Source: Labilithrix luteola (GTDB taxonomy: Bacteria > Myxococcota_A > Polyangia > Polyangiales > Polyangiaceae). From it: a DNA stretch of 64,000 nucleotides. The position numbers were made by a program, and so were the translations under genes. Below are positions 33,132 through 42,867 of this stretch, piece by piece. The first letter of the stretch is position 1, and each line of letters starts with the position of its first letter. Location of the stretch: positions 11,885,501 through 11,949,500 of the forward strand of contig NZ_CP012333.1 of assembly GCF_001263205.1 (NCBI RefSeq), given 5' to 3'. A model generated the notes under the pieces. It saw nothing but the letters and a program-made list of their open reading frames with translations, ran no database searches and was not told where the DNA came from.

Positions 33132-35960
33132 TCAGCGCCAGAATCGCGCGACGAGGATGTTCTGGTCGAAGTGGCTGCGTGTGGTGCCGAACACGAGCAT
33201 TCGCTCGCCGCTCGTCATGACCACGGCCCGTCCGTGACTTTCGAGGGCCCCGAACGAGTCGCTCGTCCCGCCGCCGGAGCGTCCGAAGGTGGGGTCCGGC
33301 GTTCCGTCCTTCTTCCAGCGCATCACGGCGAGGCTCGGCGCCGGCGTCATGACCGTACCGACGCCGATGAGGTCGAGCGCAGGGCTCAGAGCGAGACCGG
33401 CGAGCTCGGGCGCCCCGCCGAGAGCAATGCGCCCGAGGCCGTTCGTTCCGAACGTCGTGTCGAGCTTCCCGCCCGACGTGTAGCGCGCCAGGGTGAACGT
33501 CGAGGTGCCGGAACCATTCTCGGTTCCTCCAACGAGAATGCCTCCGAGAGGATGAACGAGAACCGCGCTCGCGACCGCATCCGAGCCGAGTGTCTGGACG
33601 AGCCGCCCGTCGCCGTCGAACGACGGGTCGGGCAGGCCGCTCGGCAGGAGACGTCCGACGAGCCAGGCGCGCGTGTTCGAGAGCTCGCGATGGCCGGCGA
33701 ACAGGATCGCGTCCTTGGCGTCTACCGTGACCGCCGACAGCGATTGGCGACCCAGGCCGAAATCGACGAGGACGGTCCCCGCGGTCCCCGAGCTGCCGAA
33801 CGACGCATCGGGCGTGCCGTCGGCTCCGAAGCGCGAGAGCGCGGCGACTCCATTCGGCGTGGAGCCGGCGATCACGATCCGGCCGTTGTGCTGGAGGCCC
33901 ATGGCGCGCACGGTGTTCGTACCGGCGGTCGCAATGCCATTCACGCCGAACGAAGTGTCGAACGCGCCTTCCGGCTGGAAGCGTGCGAGGGCGTTGGCTT
34001 CGCCGAAGGAGCCGACGACGACCTTCTTGTCCGGCTGGGTGAGGATCGCGCGAGCGAGCGAACGCGGACCATCCGGGCCGTCGCCCGCTGCAGTGAGGGG
34101 CGTGTCGTCGTACGCGAAGCGCGCGGACGAATTTCCGGGGTTGGCGATTTGGAAGATCAGCGTCTTCCACGTGTCACCACCGAAGCTGGCGCCGGTCGCG
34201 AGGATCGAACCGTCACTCTGCATCACGGCGGCGAAGATCAGGTCGTCGCCTCCCGCGAGGTTCTTCCGCTTCTGACCTCCGTTGCCGAACGCAGCCACCG
34301 GAGCGCCGTTCGAGTCGAGCTCGACGACGGCGAAGTCGCGGTTTTCGGCGAACAGCGTGGTGCCGACGGCGGCGACGGTTCCGTCGGCGCTCGCGAGGAC
34401 GGCCGACAGCCGGTCGTCGGTTCCCTTGAACGACGCCCGTGCAATGCCTTCCGTCGCAAAGGCCCCGTCGAGAGAGCCGTCTCCAGACAGCCGCTGAACG
34501 AACCAGCGCGTGCTCACCCCGGACTGCGCGGGCAGTTCTTCGCCGGCCACGAGCAGTCGGCCCATCGCGTCAAGCGCGATTGAACGCGCGAGCATCGAAG
34601 GATTCAGGGCGAGCGAGGTCGGTACGAAGGTCGGGTCGACCAGGCCGTTCACGAGGCGCACCACGGTGGCAGGCTCGGCCTCCGCGATGGGCTCGCAAAG
34701 GACCCAGGCCGATGCCCCGCGCGCGACCACCCGATGGCCTGCACTCGGCTTTCCTCCCGGACGCAGGGTCGTCGTCCCGAGGGTGCCGAAGGACGCGTCG
34801 AGCGCGCCGCTCGGCAAATAGCCGACGAGCGCAACGTCGGTCGCCTCCGCGCGCGAAAATCCGGCCACCACGATTCCGGCCAAGCCGCCGTCCTCGGCGA
34901 GGCGGAGGGCAACGTCTTCCGCGCCTCCTGCGCTCCCGTCGGCGAAGGCCGTGACCACGCGCCCTCCGTTGCCGAACGACGGGTCGAGCGCACCGTTCGT
35001 CGAGAGGCGCGCGAGTGCGATGTGGCTCGGCTGCGAACCGTCGGACCGCTCGACGCGACCGACCACGACGATGCGGCCGTCGGGCTGCACGGCGAGAGCT
35101 CCGGACGATGCGACCTGACCGTCGAACGTCACCGCGGCGACGCCCGACGTACCGAACGCCCCATCGAGCTGCCCCTCACGCGTGAAGCGAACGACGTGCA
35201 TGCCTTCGAGCAAAAGGAGGATGCTGCCGTCGTCGAGCAAGTGCACGTCGGCAACGCGCGCACGGTTCCAGCGTTCATCGTCGGGCGCCGAAGCGAGCCC
35301 GACGTCGCCGAACGACCAATCGAGGTCGCCGTTGTCGTTGAACCGCGCCACGACGACACGATGACGTAGTCCCGACGACGAGAGCCCAGCGACGAGAAGC
35401 CGGCCGTCCGGCTGCTTTGCAACCGAAAGCGCGATATCGGAGCTGCGGCCCGCGCCTAGCTCCTGCACGCCGCCGCCCGCCGAGGTGTCGAGCCTCCCCG
35501 GCGCCCCTCGTACGGTCAGATCGAGCACGAGCCGGACGACCTTGCCGTCGCTGCCGCGCGCTTCAATCGTCGGCTGCGACAGCTCCTGGGCCGCGGCGTC
35601 CATCGCCGAGAGCACGAGCGTGCCGGTGTCGACGTCCGCGGCGACATGGGCGCTCGTCGCGGAAATGCCGGCCGCGAGGCCGGTCATGGAGAGCTCGACC
35701 TCGGTGGCGTCGAAGTCGCTCCGCACGACGTCGACGACGATCGGCTCGGACGCTCCCGCCGTGAGCGACACCTCCGTCTGCACCACCGCGATCGACCATC
35801 CGGCGGATTCTGGCCTTGCGCCCGCATCGGACGGATCAGGTTCGAGCGTCACGGAAGGCTCGGAGGCGTCCTCCGAGGGAGCCTTCGCCAACGAGAGGCC
35901 GTCGTCGCATCCGGCGACGCTCGCGACGACGAACAAGCTCGCGACGAAGCCGGCCCTCAC
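33132..35960 (-). CDS. Delta-60 repeat lipoprotein (beta-propeller-like)
   Basis: 942 residues from GTG 35960, which gives the lipoprotein signal VRAGFVASLFVVASVAGC; the frame upstream to 36938 is shadow of the aminotransferase. After an N-terminal region with a Big/cadherin-like stretch (about 50-160), about twelve repeats follow of the delta-60 type, each like LDPSFGNGGRVVTAF and ending near QPDGRIVVVG; examples are LDWSFGDVG, LDGAFGTSG, LDASFGTLG, PDASFGSSG and LDTTFGTNG. Such repeats fold as propellers and occur in large surface proteins of Myxococcota. Anchored to the outer membrane by inference; ligand unknown. Confidence 0.9.
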   Translation of the reverse strand: MRAGFVASLFVVASVAGCDDGLSLAKAPSEDASEPSVTLEPDPSDAGARPESAGWSIAVVQTEVSLTAGASEPIVVDVVRSDFDATEVELSMTGLAAGISATSAHVAADVDTGTLVLSAMDAAAQELSQPTIEARGSDGKVVRLVLDLTVRGAPGRLDTSAGGGVQELGAGRSSDIALSVAKQPDGRLLVAGLSSSGLRHRVVVARFNDNGDLDWSFGDVGLASAPDDERWNRARVADVHLLDDGSILLLLEGMHVVRFTREGQLDGAFGTSGVAAVTFDGQVASSGALAVQPDGRIVVVGRVERSDGSQPSHIALARLSTNGALDPSFGNGGRVVTAFADGSAGGAEDVALRLAEDGGLAGIVVAGFSRAEATDVALVGYLPSGALDASFGTLGTTTLRPGGKPSAGHRVVARGASAWVLCEPIAEAEPATVVRLVNGLVDPTFVPTSLALNPSMLARSIALDAMGRLLVAGEELPAQSGVSTRWFVQRLSGDGSLDGAFATEGIARASFKGTDDRLSAVLASADGTVAAVGTTLFAENRDFAVVELDSNGAPVAAFGNGGQKRKNLAGGDDLIFAAVMQSDGSILATGASFGGDTWKTLIFQIANPGNSSARFAYDDTPLTAAGDGPDGPRSLARAILTQPDKKVVVGSFGEANALARFQPEGAFDTSFGVNGIATAGTNTVRAMGLQHNGRIVIAGSTPNGVAALSRFGADGTPDASFGSSGTAGTVLVDFGLGRQSLSAVTVDAKDAILFAGHRELSNTRAWLVGRLLPSGLPDPSFDGDGRLVQTLGSDAVASAVLVHPLGGILVGGTENGSGTSTFTLARYTSGGKLDTTFGTNGLGRIALGGAPELAGLALSPALDLIGVGTVMTPAPSLAVMRWKKDGTPDPTFGRSGGGTSDSFGALESHGRAVVMTSGERMLVFGTTRSHFDQNILVARFWR

Positions 35961-36095
35961 CCCTTGGTGATACTCGATCGCACCGCTCGCGAGCGCGGCC
36001 GCCGACTCCTGGGACGCGCTCGCGACGTCTCGCTGCGACTTCGCTTCGCGGCAATCCGTGCACGAGGACGCCCGAGCGTTGTAGAAGACGGCGCC

Positions 36096-37274
36096 ATGGC
36101 GTTCTCCAGACGTACCTCCCAGCACGACGAGCCGAACGCGCTCGCGCAAGCCGTCGCGCGCGTTCGCGCCGAGGCCTCGAAGGGAGGGCCGCCCTTGCTC
36201 GATCTGACGGTGAGCAATCCGACGACGGCGGGGATTCCGTACGACGAGAAGGCCATCCTCGATGCGCTTCGGAACCCACTCGCGCTCGCCTACTCGCCCG
36301 AGCCGCTCGGATTGCCTTCGGGGCGCGCGGCCGTGGCGGGAGACTGGACAGCGTCGGGCGTGCCCATCGAGGCACGGCACGTGGCGCTCACCGCAAGCAC
36401 GAGCGAGGCCTACGCCGCGCTCTTCACGATGCTCGCCGATCCGGGCGACGAAATCCTCGTTCCCCAACCGAGCTATCCGCTGCTCGGCTATCTCGCGGCC
36501 TTCGACGCTGTCGAGCTGCGCCCCTACCCGCTCGTCTATGCCGGTGGATGGCACGTCGACCTCGACGCTCTGCGTTCGGCCGTCGGACCGCGCACGCGCG
36601 CGATCGTCGTCGTCGCCCCGAACAATCCGACGGGATCGTATCTCTCGGCCGCCGAGCTCGAGGCCATGCTCGATCTCGGATTGCCGATCATCAGCGACGA
36701 AGTCTTCGCGCGCTACCCGCTGGGAGCAGGCGTTCCCGACGGGCGCGTGGCAACTATCCTCGAAGCAAAACGCGGCCTCGTCTTCGCGCTGTCCGGGCTC
36801 TCGAAGCTCGCCGCGCTGCCTCAGCTGAAGCTCGGATGGATCGGTGTAGGCGGCGACGAAGCGAAGGTGAACGAAGCGATGGCCCGCCTCGAGCTCGTGC
36901 TCGATGCCTATCTCTCCGTGGGCGCCCCCGTGCAGCACGCGCTCCCTCGCTTGCTCGCGCTACGCTCGGCACGGCATGCGATCTCCGCACGCACGCGGCA
37001 CAATCTCGGTGTACTCCGCGCCGCGATACACACTGCGCCGTCGGCGAGCGTCCTCGACGTCGAGGCCGGGTGGTACGCGATCGTCCGCGTTCCGGAGACG
37101 CAATCCGACGAGGAGTGGGCCATCGATCTCGTCGAGTCCGACCGCGTTCACGTGCACCCGGGCTACTTCTTCGACATGCATCGCGGCGCTCATCTCGTCG
37201 TGAGCTTGCTCACGCCCGAGGCCGTCTTCGCCGAAGGAATAGAGCGGCTGTTCGCGCGCATCGCACGTCTCTGA
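36096..37274 (+). CDS. PLP-dependent class I/II aminotransferase
   Basis: 392 residues from ATG 36096. Fold-type I aminotransferase: substrate-binding PEPLGLPSGRAAVAG, cofactor-binding TASTSEAYAALFTMLADPGDEILVP, VVVAPNNPTGSYLS, the PLP Asp in IISDEVFARYPL, and the Schiff-base Lys in FALSGLSKLAALPQLKLGWI. The family covers aspartate, alanine and aromatic aminotransferases and C-S lyases; I cannot fix the substrate. Divergent from the delta-60 lipoprotein, with a 12-bp palindrome (CGCTCGCGAGCG, 35984-35995) in the gap. The HPF-like gene begins 29 bases after it. Confidence 0.92.
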   Translation: MAFSRRTSQHDEPNALAQAVARVRAEASKGGPPLLDLTVSNPTTAGIPYDEKAILDALRNPLALAYSPEPLGLPSGRAAVAGDWTASGVPIEARHVALTASTSEAYAALFTMLADPGDEILVPQPSYPLLGYLAAFDAVELRPYPLVYAGGWHVDLDALRSAVGPRTRAIVVVAPNNPTGSYLSAAELEAMLDLGLPIISDEVFARYPLGAGVPDGRVATILEAKRGLVFALSGLSKLAALPQLKLGWIGVGGDEAKVNEAMARLELVLDAYLSVGAPVQHALPRLLALRSARHAISARTRHNLGVLRAAIHTAPSASVLDVEAGWYAIVRVPETQSDEEWAIDLVESDRVHVHPGYFFDMHRGAHLVVSLLTPEAVFAEGIERLFARIARL

Positions 37275-37303
37275 CCGGCGCGTCGCTTGCTTGGGCGGGG
37301 CGT

Positions 37304-38191
37304 ATGGCACGACGACAGGTCGACGAAGAAACCGTATCCAAGCCCGCACGGTCGCGCGCGTCCACAACACGAACCCCGCGACGATCGAGCTTCGCTCGCA
37401 GAGTCCCTCGCGCGGCGAAGCGAAAGGCTGGTGCTACCGTCGTTTCCGCCACACCGCTCAAGGTCCATGTGTCGGGAGTGCGCCTCGGTACGGTCGAGAA
37501 GACGGCGCTTCGCGCGAAGCTCGGGCGCAGACTGAAGCGCTTCGCTCCGCACATCGAACGCGTCGCCGTCCGGCTCGAGGACGTCAACGGCCCGCGCGGA
37601 GGCAAGGACACGATCTGCCGCATCGAGCTCGCGATGAGCGGCATGAAGAACGTGTTCGCCGAAGCGCGCGCGCACGAGGTGATGAGCGCCTTCGAAGGGG
37701 CCTCTCGCTCGGTGAAGAACGCCGTCGAGACTGCCATCGGGAAGCGAGGCCGCAGCGTTCGTCGCCGCGCGCGTGCCGAGACCGTCCGCGCCAAGGAGCG
37801 CGCGATGATGCCTCGCCCCGTACGGCGCAAGCCCCCCGCACGGCGCCCGGCCGGCGGCAGCCTCATCGGCCGTCGCGTGGGACGCTCGCGCGAGAATCTC
37901 GAACGCGCGGCCGCACGCCCCGAGAAGACGCGCCGCGACGTATGGGTCGACACCTCGCTTCCCGGCGTGAGCGCAACCGACCGCAAGGCAGGTGGCGGCT
38001 CGACGGCCGCGCGCAACACACGCCTGAACGCACGCCGGGCGACGGCGACCCTCGAGGATTCCGCCCGGAAACCCTCGCGAAAGTCGACGCGCAAGAGCGC
38101 GAACCGCGCGAAGTCCGGAAGCAAGCTGGCGCGCAAGCAAAAGCGGAAGATCCACTCGCCTTCGGCGCGGGCACGGCGCGCTTCGCCCTGA
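37304..38191 (+). CDS. HPF/RaiA-like ribosome-associated domain with long basic tail
   Basis: 295 residues from ATG 37304 (GGCGGGG upstream). About 1-45 is basic and disordered. About 48-150 has the pattern of the HPF/RaiA (sigma-54 modulation) fold: PLKVHVSGVRLGTVEKTALR, AKLGRRLKRFAPHIERVAVR, CRIELAMSGMKNVFAEARAH and VMSAFEGASRSVKNAVETAI. Such proteins bind the 30S decoding region and silence ribosomes in starvation. About 150-295 is a very Arg/Lys-rich tail in place of the dimerisation domain of long HPF, ending LARKQKRK and more basic residues. The upstream part of the frame (to 35816) is shadow. The domain call is by pattern and could be checked by profile search. Confidence 0.8.
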   Translation: MARRQVDEETVSKPARSRASTTRTPRRSSFARRVPRAAKRKAGATVVSATPLKVHVSGVRLGTVEKTALRAKLGRRLKRFAPHIERVAVRLEDVNGPRGGKDTICRIELAMSGMKNVFAEARAHEVMSAFEGASRSVKNAVETAIGKRGRSVRRRARAETVRAKERAMMPRPVRRKPPARRPAGGSLIGRRVGRSRENLERAAARPEKTRRDVWVDTSLPGVSATDRKAGGGSTAARNTRLNARRATATLEDSARKPSRKSTRKSANRAKSGSKLARKQKRKIHSPSARARRASP

Positions 38192-38237
38192 AAACCAGGG
38201 TAAGATCGCGAGTGAACGGCCCGCCGCCCCCACGTGG

Positions 38238-38243
38238 TAGACT
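38238..38243 (+). promoter_or_regulatory. TAnnnT box (TAGACT) before 38250
   Basis: TAGACT, 6 bases before the GTG; the intervening GGTGGG could also act as Shine-Dalgarno but is too close. Confidence 0.4.
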
Positions 38244-38249
38244 GGTGGG

Positions 38250-39596
38250 GTGAGGGGACCGGACCTCGAAGAAATCGCGCAAGCCCGCGTTGGGCAGACG
38301 CTCGAGGGAAAGTGGACGCTCGAAGCGCTGCTCGGCGTGGGCGGGATGGCCGCCGTGTTTCGTGCGAAACACAAGAACGGCAACCGCGTCGCGATCAAGA
38401 TTCTCCACGAACGGTTCCATCGCGAAAAGTCGATCCGTCAGCGCTTCCTCCGCGAGGCGCGGATCGCCAACCAGGTCGACCACCCGGCCGTCGTCCGCTT
38501 CTACGACGATGGTACGACGGACGACGGGGCCCCCTTCCTCGTCACTGAGCTCCTCTCGGGGCAGAATCTCGAGGACGCTCGTGAGGCCGCGGGCGGCATG
38601 CTGCCGTTCGACGAGGTCGTTCGCATCGGCGACCTCGTGCTCTCGGTGCTGGAGATCGCCCACGCCTCGGGCGTCGTGCACCGCGATCTGAAACCGGCGA
38701 ACCTGTTCCGCGCGAACGACGGCGAGCTCTTCGTGCTCGACTTCGGCCTCGCGCGCGCATTCGAGGACGAGGAGAATGCCGGCTCGGCGCTGACCAGCGC
38801 GGATTCCCTCCTCGGAACGGTCGGCTTCATGGCGCCCGAACAGGCGCAAGGTCGATGGGATCTCGTCGGCCCGGGCACCGATCTCTTCGCGGTCGGCGCC
38901 ACGCTGCTCAAGCTCGCGACAGGGCTCGACATCCACGAAGGTCGAACCGCGCAGGAGCGCATCGTCCTCGCGGCCACGAGGCCCGTCGCGCCGACGAAAT
39001 CACGCGCTCCAGCGGTGCCCCCCGAGCTGTGCAACGTGCTCGATCGCGCGATGGCCTTCGCACCGAAGGATCGCTTCGCGCACGCGCGCGAGTTCCGGGC
39101 GTCGCTGACCGGTACGGCCCCGACGGATCCGTCCATCCCGACCGGACAGCCCGCGCGGGTGTCGCTCCCTGTCAGCAACGCGCCCAATCACGTGGCCGTG
39201 GTCTCCGTCGCGCAGACGCGCCCGCATCCGCCGTACTGGGCGATCTCGCTCGGCGCGCTCGTCCTCGGCAGCGCCGTAGCGTGGGCGGCCCTCACGCGTT
39301 TCGCGCCCGGCAGTGGGGCCACGCCGGCTCGCGTCGAAGCCTCACAAGCCCCTCTCCCGCCGAGCGTTGCACCGACCGCGCCGATCGCCAGCGTGGCGGT
39401 CTCTGCCCCAGTCCCTCTTCCGGTGGTCGAGCCCGTGGCATCGGCGACCACCTCCGCCACGCCTCCGGTCGTGCCGAAGACGGCGTCGAAGGACGTCGCA
39501 AAGGACCCCGCCGGCAAGGCCGCGAGCACGGCTCCGAAGCCGAGCGCGACGAACAAGCCCAGCGCCGCCGCCGATCCGCTCGACCGACGGCACTGA
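38250..39596 (+). CDS. Receptor-type Ser/Thr protein kinase
   Basis: 448 residues from GTG 38250. Kinase domain about 20-290: glycine loop LLGVGGMAAVFRA, Lys in VAIKILHERF, HRDLKPANLF, DFGLARAF, MAPEQAQGRW. One membrane segment at about 328-349 (PPYWAISLGALVLGSAVAWA), then about 100 residues of Pro/Ala/Ser-rich periplasmic tail with no folded domain visible. The protein should sense through another component or act in a cascade. It follows the HPF-like gene by 58 bases with its own TAGACT box, and is convergent with glpD, 13 bases away. Confidence 0.94.
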   Translation: MRGPDLEEIAQARVGQTLEGKWTLEALLGVGGMAAVFRAKHKNGNRVAIKILHERFHREKSIRQRFLREARIANQVDHPAVVRFYDDGTTDDGAPFLVTELLSGQNLEDAREAAGGMLPFDEVVRIGDLVLSVLEIAHASGVVHRDLKPANLFRANDGELFVLDFGLARAFEDEENAGSALTSADSLLGTVGFMAPEQAQGRWDLVGPGTDLFAVGATLLKLATGLDIHEGRTAQERIVLAATRPVAPTKSRAPAVPPELCNVLDRAMAFAPKDRFAHAREFRASLTGTAPTDPSIPTGQPARVSLPVSNAPNHVAVVSVAQTRPHPPYWAISLGALVLGSAVAWAALTRFAPGSGATPARVEASQAPLPPSVAPTAPIASVAVSAPVPLPVVEPVASATTSATPPVVPKTASKDVAKDPAGKAASTAPKPSATNKPSAAADPLDRRH

Positions 39597-39609
39597 GCGA
39601 GATCGCGCC

Positions 39610-41175
39610 CTAGATCGGCGACGAGTAGGCCTGCTTCCAGAGCTTGCGATACGCAGCTTCCTCGCGCTCCCAGTGCGCGTCGTCCCAACCGAGCTCGGGC
39701 TGGGCGACCGCGCGAATGCGCGCCATCTGATCGAACCCGCCGTTCGGCAAGAGAAGCCCGAGGCGCACGCGACGGAGGAGCAAGTCCGCCATGGTCACGA
39801 CGGCTTCGGAGCGTGCCGCATGACGAAGCTCGCTGTAGAGGGCCACCGATCCGCCGATCCGTTCGGCCCCCTCCTTGTCCGCGGCGACCGCCTCGATCAG
39901 GGTGCCGAAGCGCCCGAGCAAGCGAATGCGCTCGCCCTCGTCGACCGACGAAGGCCAGTTCACCTCGGCGGGCGCGGTGTCGAAGATCTGCGTGCGCGGA
40001 CCGAGCTCGCCCAGGTCGTCCTGCACGGCGGCGAGCGCATCGCGCGCCATGACGACGAACGTGGTGAGCTTGCCACCGCTGATGGTGAGGAGGCCGTCCT
40101 CACGCCAGATGGCGTGCTCGCGCGACTCCTTCGACGGGTCGCTCTTGCCCGTGTTGATGACCGGCCTCACGCCCGCCCACGTCGAGATGATGTCGCGCGC
40201 GCCGAGCTCGAGAGACGGAAACGCCTTCTGCAGCGCCTCGAGCAAGTACTCCGTCTCCTGCTGGCTGATCGCCGGCTCGGTGTTCAGATCACCGTGATCG
40301 ACGTCAGTGGTGCCGAAGATCGTGACGCCCTCCCACGGGATCGCGAAGATCGCGCGCTGATCGCGCGGGTGCAGCAAGCTCACCGCCTCCTTCAACGGAA
40401 GGCGCGAGGCCGCGAAGGTGATGTGGCTTCCGCGAATCTTCCGGAGGCGCTTCTCATGACCGAGCTGCGTACGCAAGTCGTCGGCCCATGCGCCGGTGGC
40501 GCTGATGACGACCTTCGCTTGGACTTCGGCCGTCCGCGTCGCGCCCGGCGCCATGTCGCGCAGGACGATGCCACGCACGCGACCGTCGGCGGTGCGAAGG
40601 AGCTGGTCGGCCCTCGCGTAGTTGATGGCCGTTCCACCGTGCCGGACGCCTTCCTGAATCACGCGGAGGGTGAGACGCGCGTCGTCCGTCTGCGCGTCGA
40701 AGTAGCGATAGCCGCCCTGCACGTTCGAGCTACCGAGCGGCGGAATGCGCGCGATGATCTCGTCTTTCGACTGCGCCTCGTGCGCCCACTTCCACGCGAG
40801 CGCGTCGTACATCGCGAGGCCCACGCCGTACATCCACTTGGGCATCTGGTCGCCGGGGAATGCGGCGAGCGAGAAGGCGAGCGGGTCGACGAGCCCGCGG
40901 CCCTCCTGCATGAGGCGCTCGCGTTCCCTTACGGACTTGCGGGTGACGAGGAACTGTCCCTGCCGGAGATAGCGCAGGCCGCCGTGCACCAGTTTCGTGG
41001 AGCGACTGGAGGTTCCCGACGCGAAGTCCTGCGCTTCGACGAGCAGCGCTTTTTTGCCGTGGCGCGCGGCCTCACTCAGGATGCCTGCGCCGGTGATTCC
41101 CCCGCCGATGATGATGAGGTCCCAAGGCTGGTCGAGCCGGCTCCAAACCTCGTCACGATAGCCACGCGTCCACAT
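39610..41175 (-). CDS. glpD: Glycerol-3-phosphate dehydrogenase
   Basis: 521 residues from ATG 41175, with GGAGG 9 bases upstream. FAD-dependent enzyme that oxidises glycerol 3-phosphate to dihydroxyacetone phosphate and passes electrons to quinone at the inner membrane. FAD-binding motif DLIIIGGGITGAGILSEAAR (about 19-38), family signatures DFASGTSSRSTKLVHGGLRYL and IFGTTDVDHGD, and the C-terminal GlpD domain (STWAGVRPVI, GGKLTTFVVMARD). Length matches the family. Divergent from the aldehyde dehydrogenase gene with 129 bases between. Confidence 0.95.
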   Translation of the reverse strand: MWTRGYRDEVWSRLDQPWDLIIIGGGITGAGILSEAARHGKKALLVEAQDFASGTSSRSTKLVHGGLRYLRQGQFLVTRKSVRERERLMQEGRGLVDPLAFSLAAFPGDQMPKWMYGVGLAMYDALAWKWAHEAQSKDEIIARIPPLGSSNVQGGYRYFDAQTDDARLTLRVIQEGVRHGGTAINYARADQLLRTADGRVRGIVLRDMAPGATRTAEVQAKVVISATGAWADDLRTQLGHEKRLRKIRGSHITFAASRLPLKEAVSLLHPRDQRAIFAIPWEGVTIFGTTDVDHGDLNTEPAISQQETEYLLEALQKAFPSLELGARDIISTWAGVRPVINTGKSDPSKESREHAIWREDGLLTISGGKLTTFVVMARDALAAVQDDLGELGPRTQIFDTAPAEVNWPSSVDEGERIRLLGRFGTLIEAVAADKEGAERIGGSVALYSELRHAARSEAVVTMADLLLRRVRLGLLLPNGGFDQMARIRAVAQPELGWDDAHWEREEAAYRKLWKQAYSSPI

Positions 41176-41304
41176 CGAGAAGGGCCTCCAAAGCGGGAGA
41201 ATCGAAGAGAAAGCGGTCGAAACGTTACTCTAGCAGGGCTCGCGGTGACAGGCCGTTTGCTAGACTCCGAGGCGCGAGCTTTCGAGCACGCTCGGAGAAC
41301 GAAC

Positions 41305-42798
41305 ATGTCGATGGTCGAGAACGTCAGGTCCGCAGAAAATGGCTCGTCCAGCTCGTCTGCCTCGTCTGCCTCCGCGGACGCGGGGCGCGGCGCTCACGCC
41401 GAGCTCTCGGCTCTGCTCGGACGCCTCAAAGCCGCGCAGCGGAAAAGCGGCGCTCCCGACTACGACACGCGCATCGACCACCTCGACAAGCTCGAGAAGG
41501 CACTCCTCGCCCGCAAGGAGGACTTCGTCAAAGCAATCGGGATGGACTTCGGAACGCGCTCGCGGCACGAGACGCTCGCGGCCGAAGTCATGGTCGTGGT
41601 GAACGAGATCAAGCACGCACGCGCCCATCTCCACGAGTGGATGGAGACCGAGTCGCGCGAGATCGGCTGGACCTTCCTCCCGGCGCGCGGCGAAGTGCTC
41701 ATGCAGCCGGTCGGCGTGGTGGGCATCATCTCCCCCTGGAACTACCCGCTGCAGCTCGCGCTCGCGCCGCTCGTCGGGGCACTCGCGGCCGGCAACCGCG
41801 TCATGCTCAAGCCGTCCGAGCTCGCCTCGGACACGGCGGAGATGACGAAGACGCTCATCTCGGAGATCTTCGAGCCCGATCACGTGGCGGTCGTGACCGG
41901 CGGTGTCGACGTGGCCGACGCCTTCTCGCGCCTGCCGTTCGATCACCTCGTATTCACCGGCTCCACGCGGCTCGGCAAGATCGTCATGAAGGCCGCCGCC
42001 GAGAACCTCACGCCCGTGACGCTCGAGCTCGGCGGCAAGTCGCCGGCGATCGTCGGCGACGGCTACGCGATCGCCCAGGCCGCGCAGAAGGTCATGTTCG
42101 GCAAGTGCCTCAACGCAGGTCAGACGTGCGTGGCGCCGGACTATGTGCTCTTGCCGAAGGGCCGCGCCGACGCGTTCGTCGAGGAGTGCAAGAAGGCGTT
42201 CGCCGAGATGTATCCGCTCATCGGCTCGAACCCGGACTACACGGCGATCATCAACGACCGCCACTATGATCGCCTCCAGAGCTACCTCGAAGACGCGCGC
42301 GATCGCGGCGCGAAGCTCATCGAGCTGAATCACAAGAACGAGACGCTCGATCCCAACGCGCGAAAGATGGCGCCCGTGCTCGTCTTGCACGCGAAGGAAG
42401 ACATGCTCCTCATGCAAGAGGAGATCTTCGGGCCGATCCTCCCGATCAAGACCTACGAGACGCTCGACGAAGCCATCGCCTACGTCAACGACCACCCGCG
42501 GCCGCTCTCGCTCTACTTCTTCGAGCACGATCAAAAGGCGATCGACAAGGTGCTGCGCGAGACGATGTCCGGCGGCGTCGGCATCAACGAGACGATGCTC
42601 CACGTCGCCCAGAGCGACCTGCCCTTCGGCGGCATCGGTCCGAGCGGCATGGGCCACTACCACGCGCGCGAAGGCTTCGAGACCTTCACCAAGAAGAAGC
42701 CCGTCTTCTACCAGAGCCGCATCAACAGCACCTCGCTGCTCAAGCCGCCGTTCGGCTCGCGCATCGACTTCGTGCTGAAGATGCTGCTCGGCAAGTAG
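41305..42798 (+). CDS. Aldehyde dehydrogenase, coniferyl-aldehyde dehydrogenase-like
   Basis: 497 residues from ATG 41305 (GGAG 8 bases upstream); the long frame back to 39313 is shadow of glpD. The NAD(P)-dependent aldehyde dehydrogenase core is complete: GVVGIISPWNYPLQLAL, FTGSTRLGKIVMKAAA, general base Glu in TLELGGKSPAIV, nucleophile Cys in NAGQTCVAPDYVL, EEIFGPILPIKTY, and the C-terminal FGGIGPSGMGHYHAREGF with a hydrophobic LLKPPFGSRIDFVLKMLLGK end. That ending and the MDFGTRS start are like the coniferyl-aldehyde/fatty-aldehyde group. An extra Ser/Ala-rich stretch lies at about 12-26. Oxidises a hydrophobic or aromatic aldehyde to acid, by inference. Confidence 0.94.
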   Translation: MSMVENVRSAENGSSSSSASSASADAGRGAHAELSALLGRLKAAQRKSGAPDYDTRIDHLDKLEKALLARKEDFVKAIGMDFGTRSRHETLAAEVMVVVNEIKHARAHLHEWMETESREIGWTFLPARGEVLMQPVGVVGIISPWNYPLQLALAPLVGALAAGNRVMLKPSELASDTAEMTKTLISEIFEPDHVAVVTGGVDVADAFSRLPFDHLVFTGSTRLGKIVMKAAAENLTPVTLELGGKSPAIVGDGYAIAQAAQKVMFGKCLNAGQTCVAPDYVLLPKGRADAFVEECKKAFAEMYPLIGSNPDYTAIINDRHYDRLQSYLEDARDRGAKLIELNHKNETLDPNARKMAPVLVLHAKEDMLLMQEEIFGPILPIKTYETLDEAIAYVNDHPRPLSLYFFEHDQKAIDKVLRETMSGGVGINETMLHVAQSDLPFGGIGPSGMGHYHAREGFETFTKKKPVFYQSRINSTSLLKPPFGSRIDFVLKMLLGK

Positions 42799-42814
42799 CG
42801 TCGACAAAACGCGT

Positions 42815-42845
42815 CGTCCGGCTCCGCACGCTGCCGAGCCGGACG
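42815..42845. terminator. Hairpin between aldehyde dehydrogenase and L,D-transpeptidase genes
   Basis: CGTCCGGCTC at 42815-42824 pairs perfectly with GAGCCGGACG at 42836-42845, with an 11-base loop. On the minus strand it is followed by GTTTTG, so it looks like the terminator of the transpeptidase gene and may serve both convergent genes. Confidence 0.6.
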
Positions 42846-42867
42846 TCGGGGGGTCAACGCGAGCCGC

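Noticed and set aside
31605..34583. Plus-strand open frame of 992 codons
   Set aside because: Runs opposite three genes with signal peptides and domains; no motif of its own.
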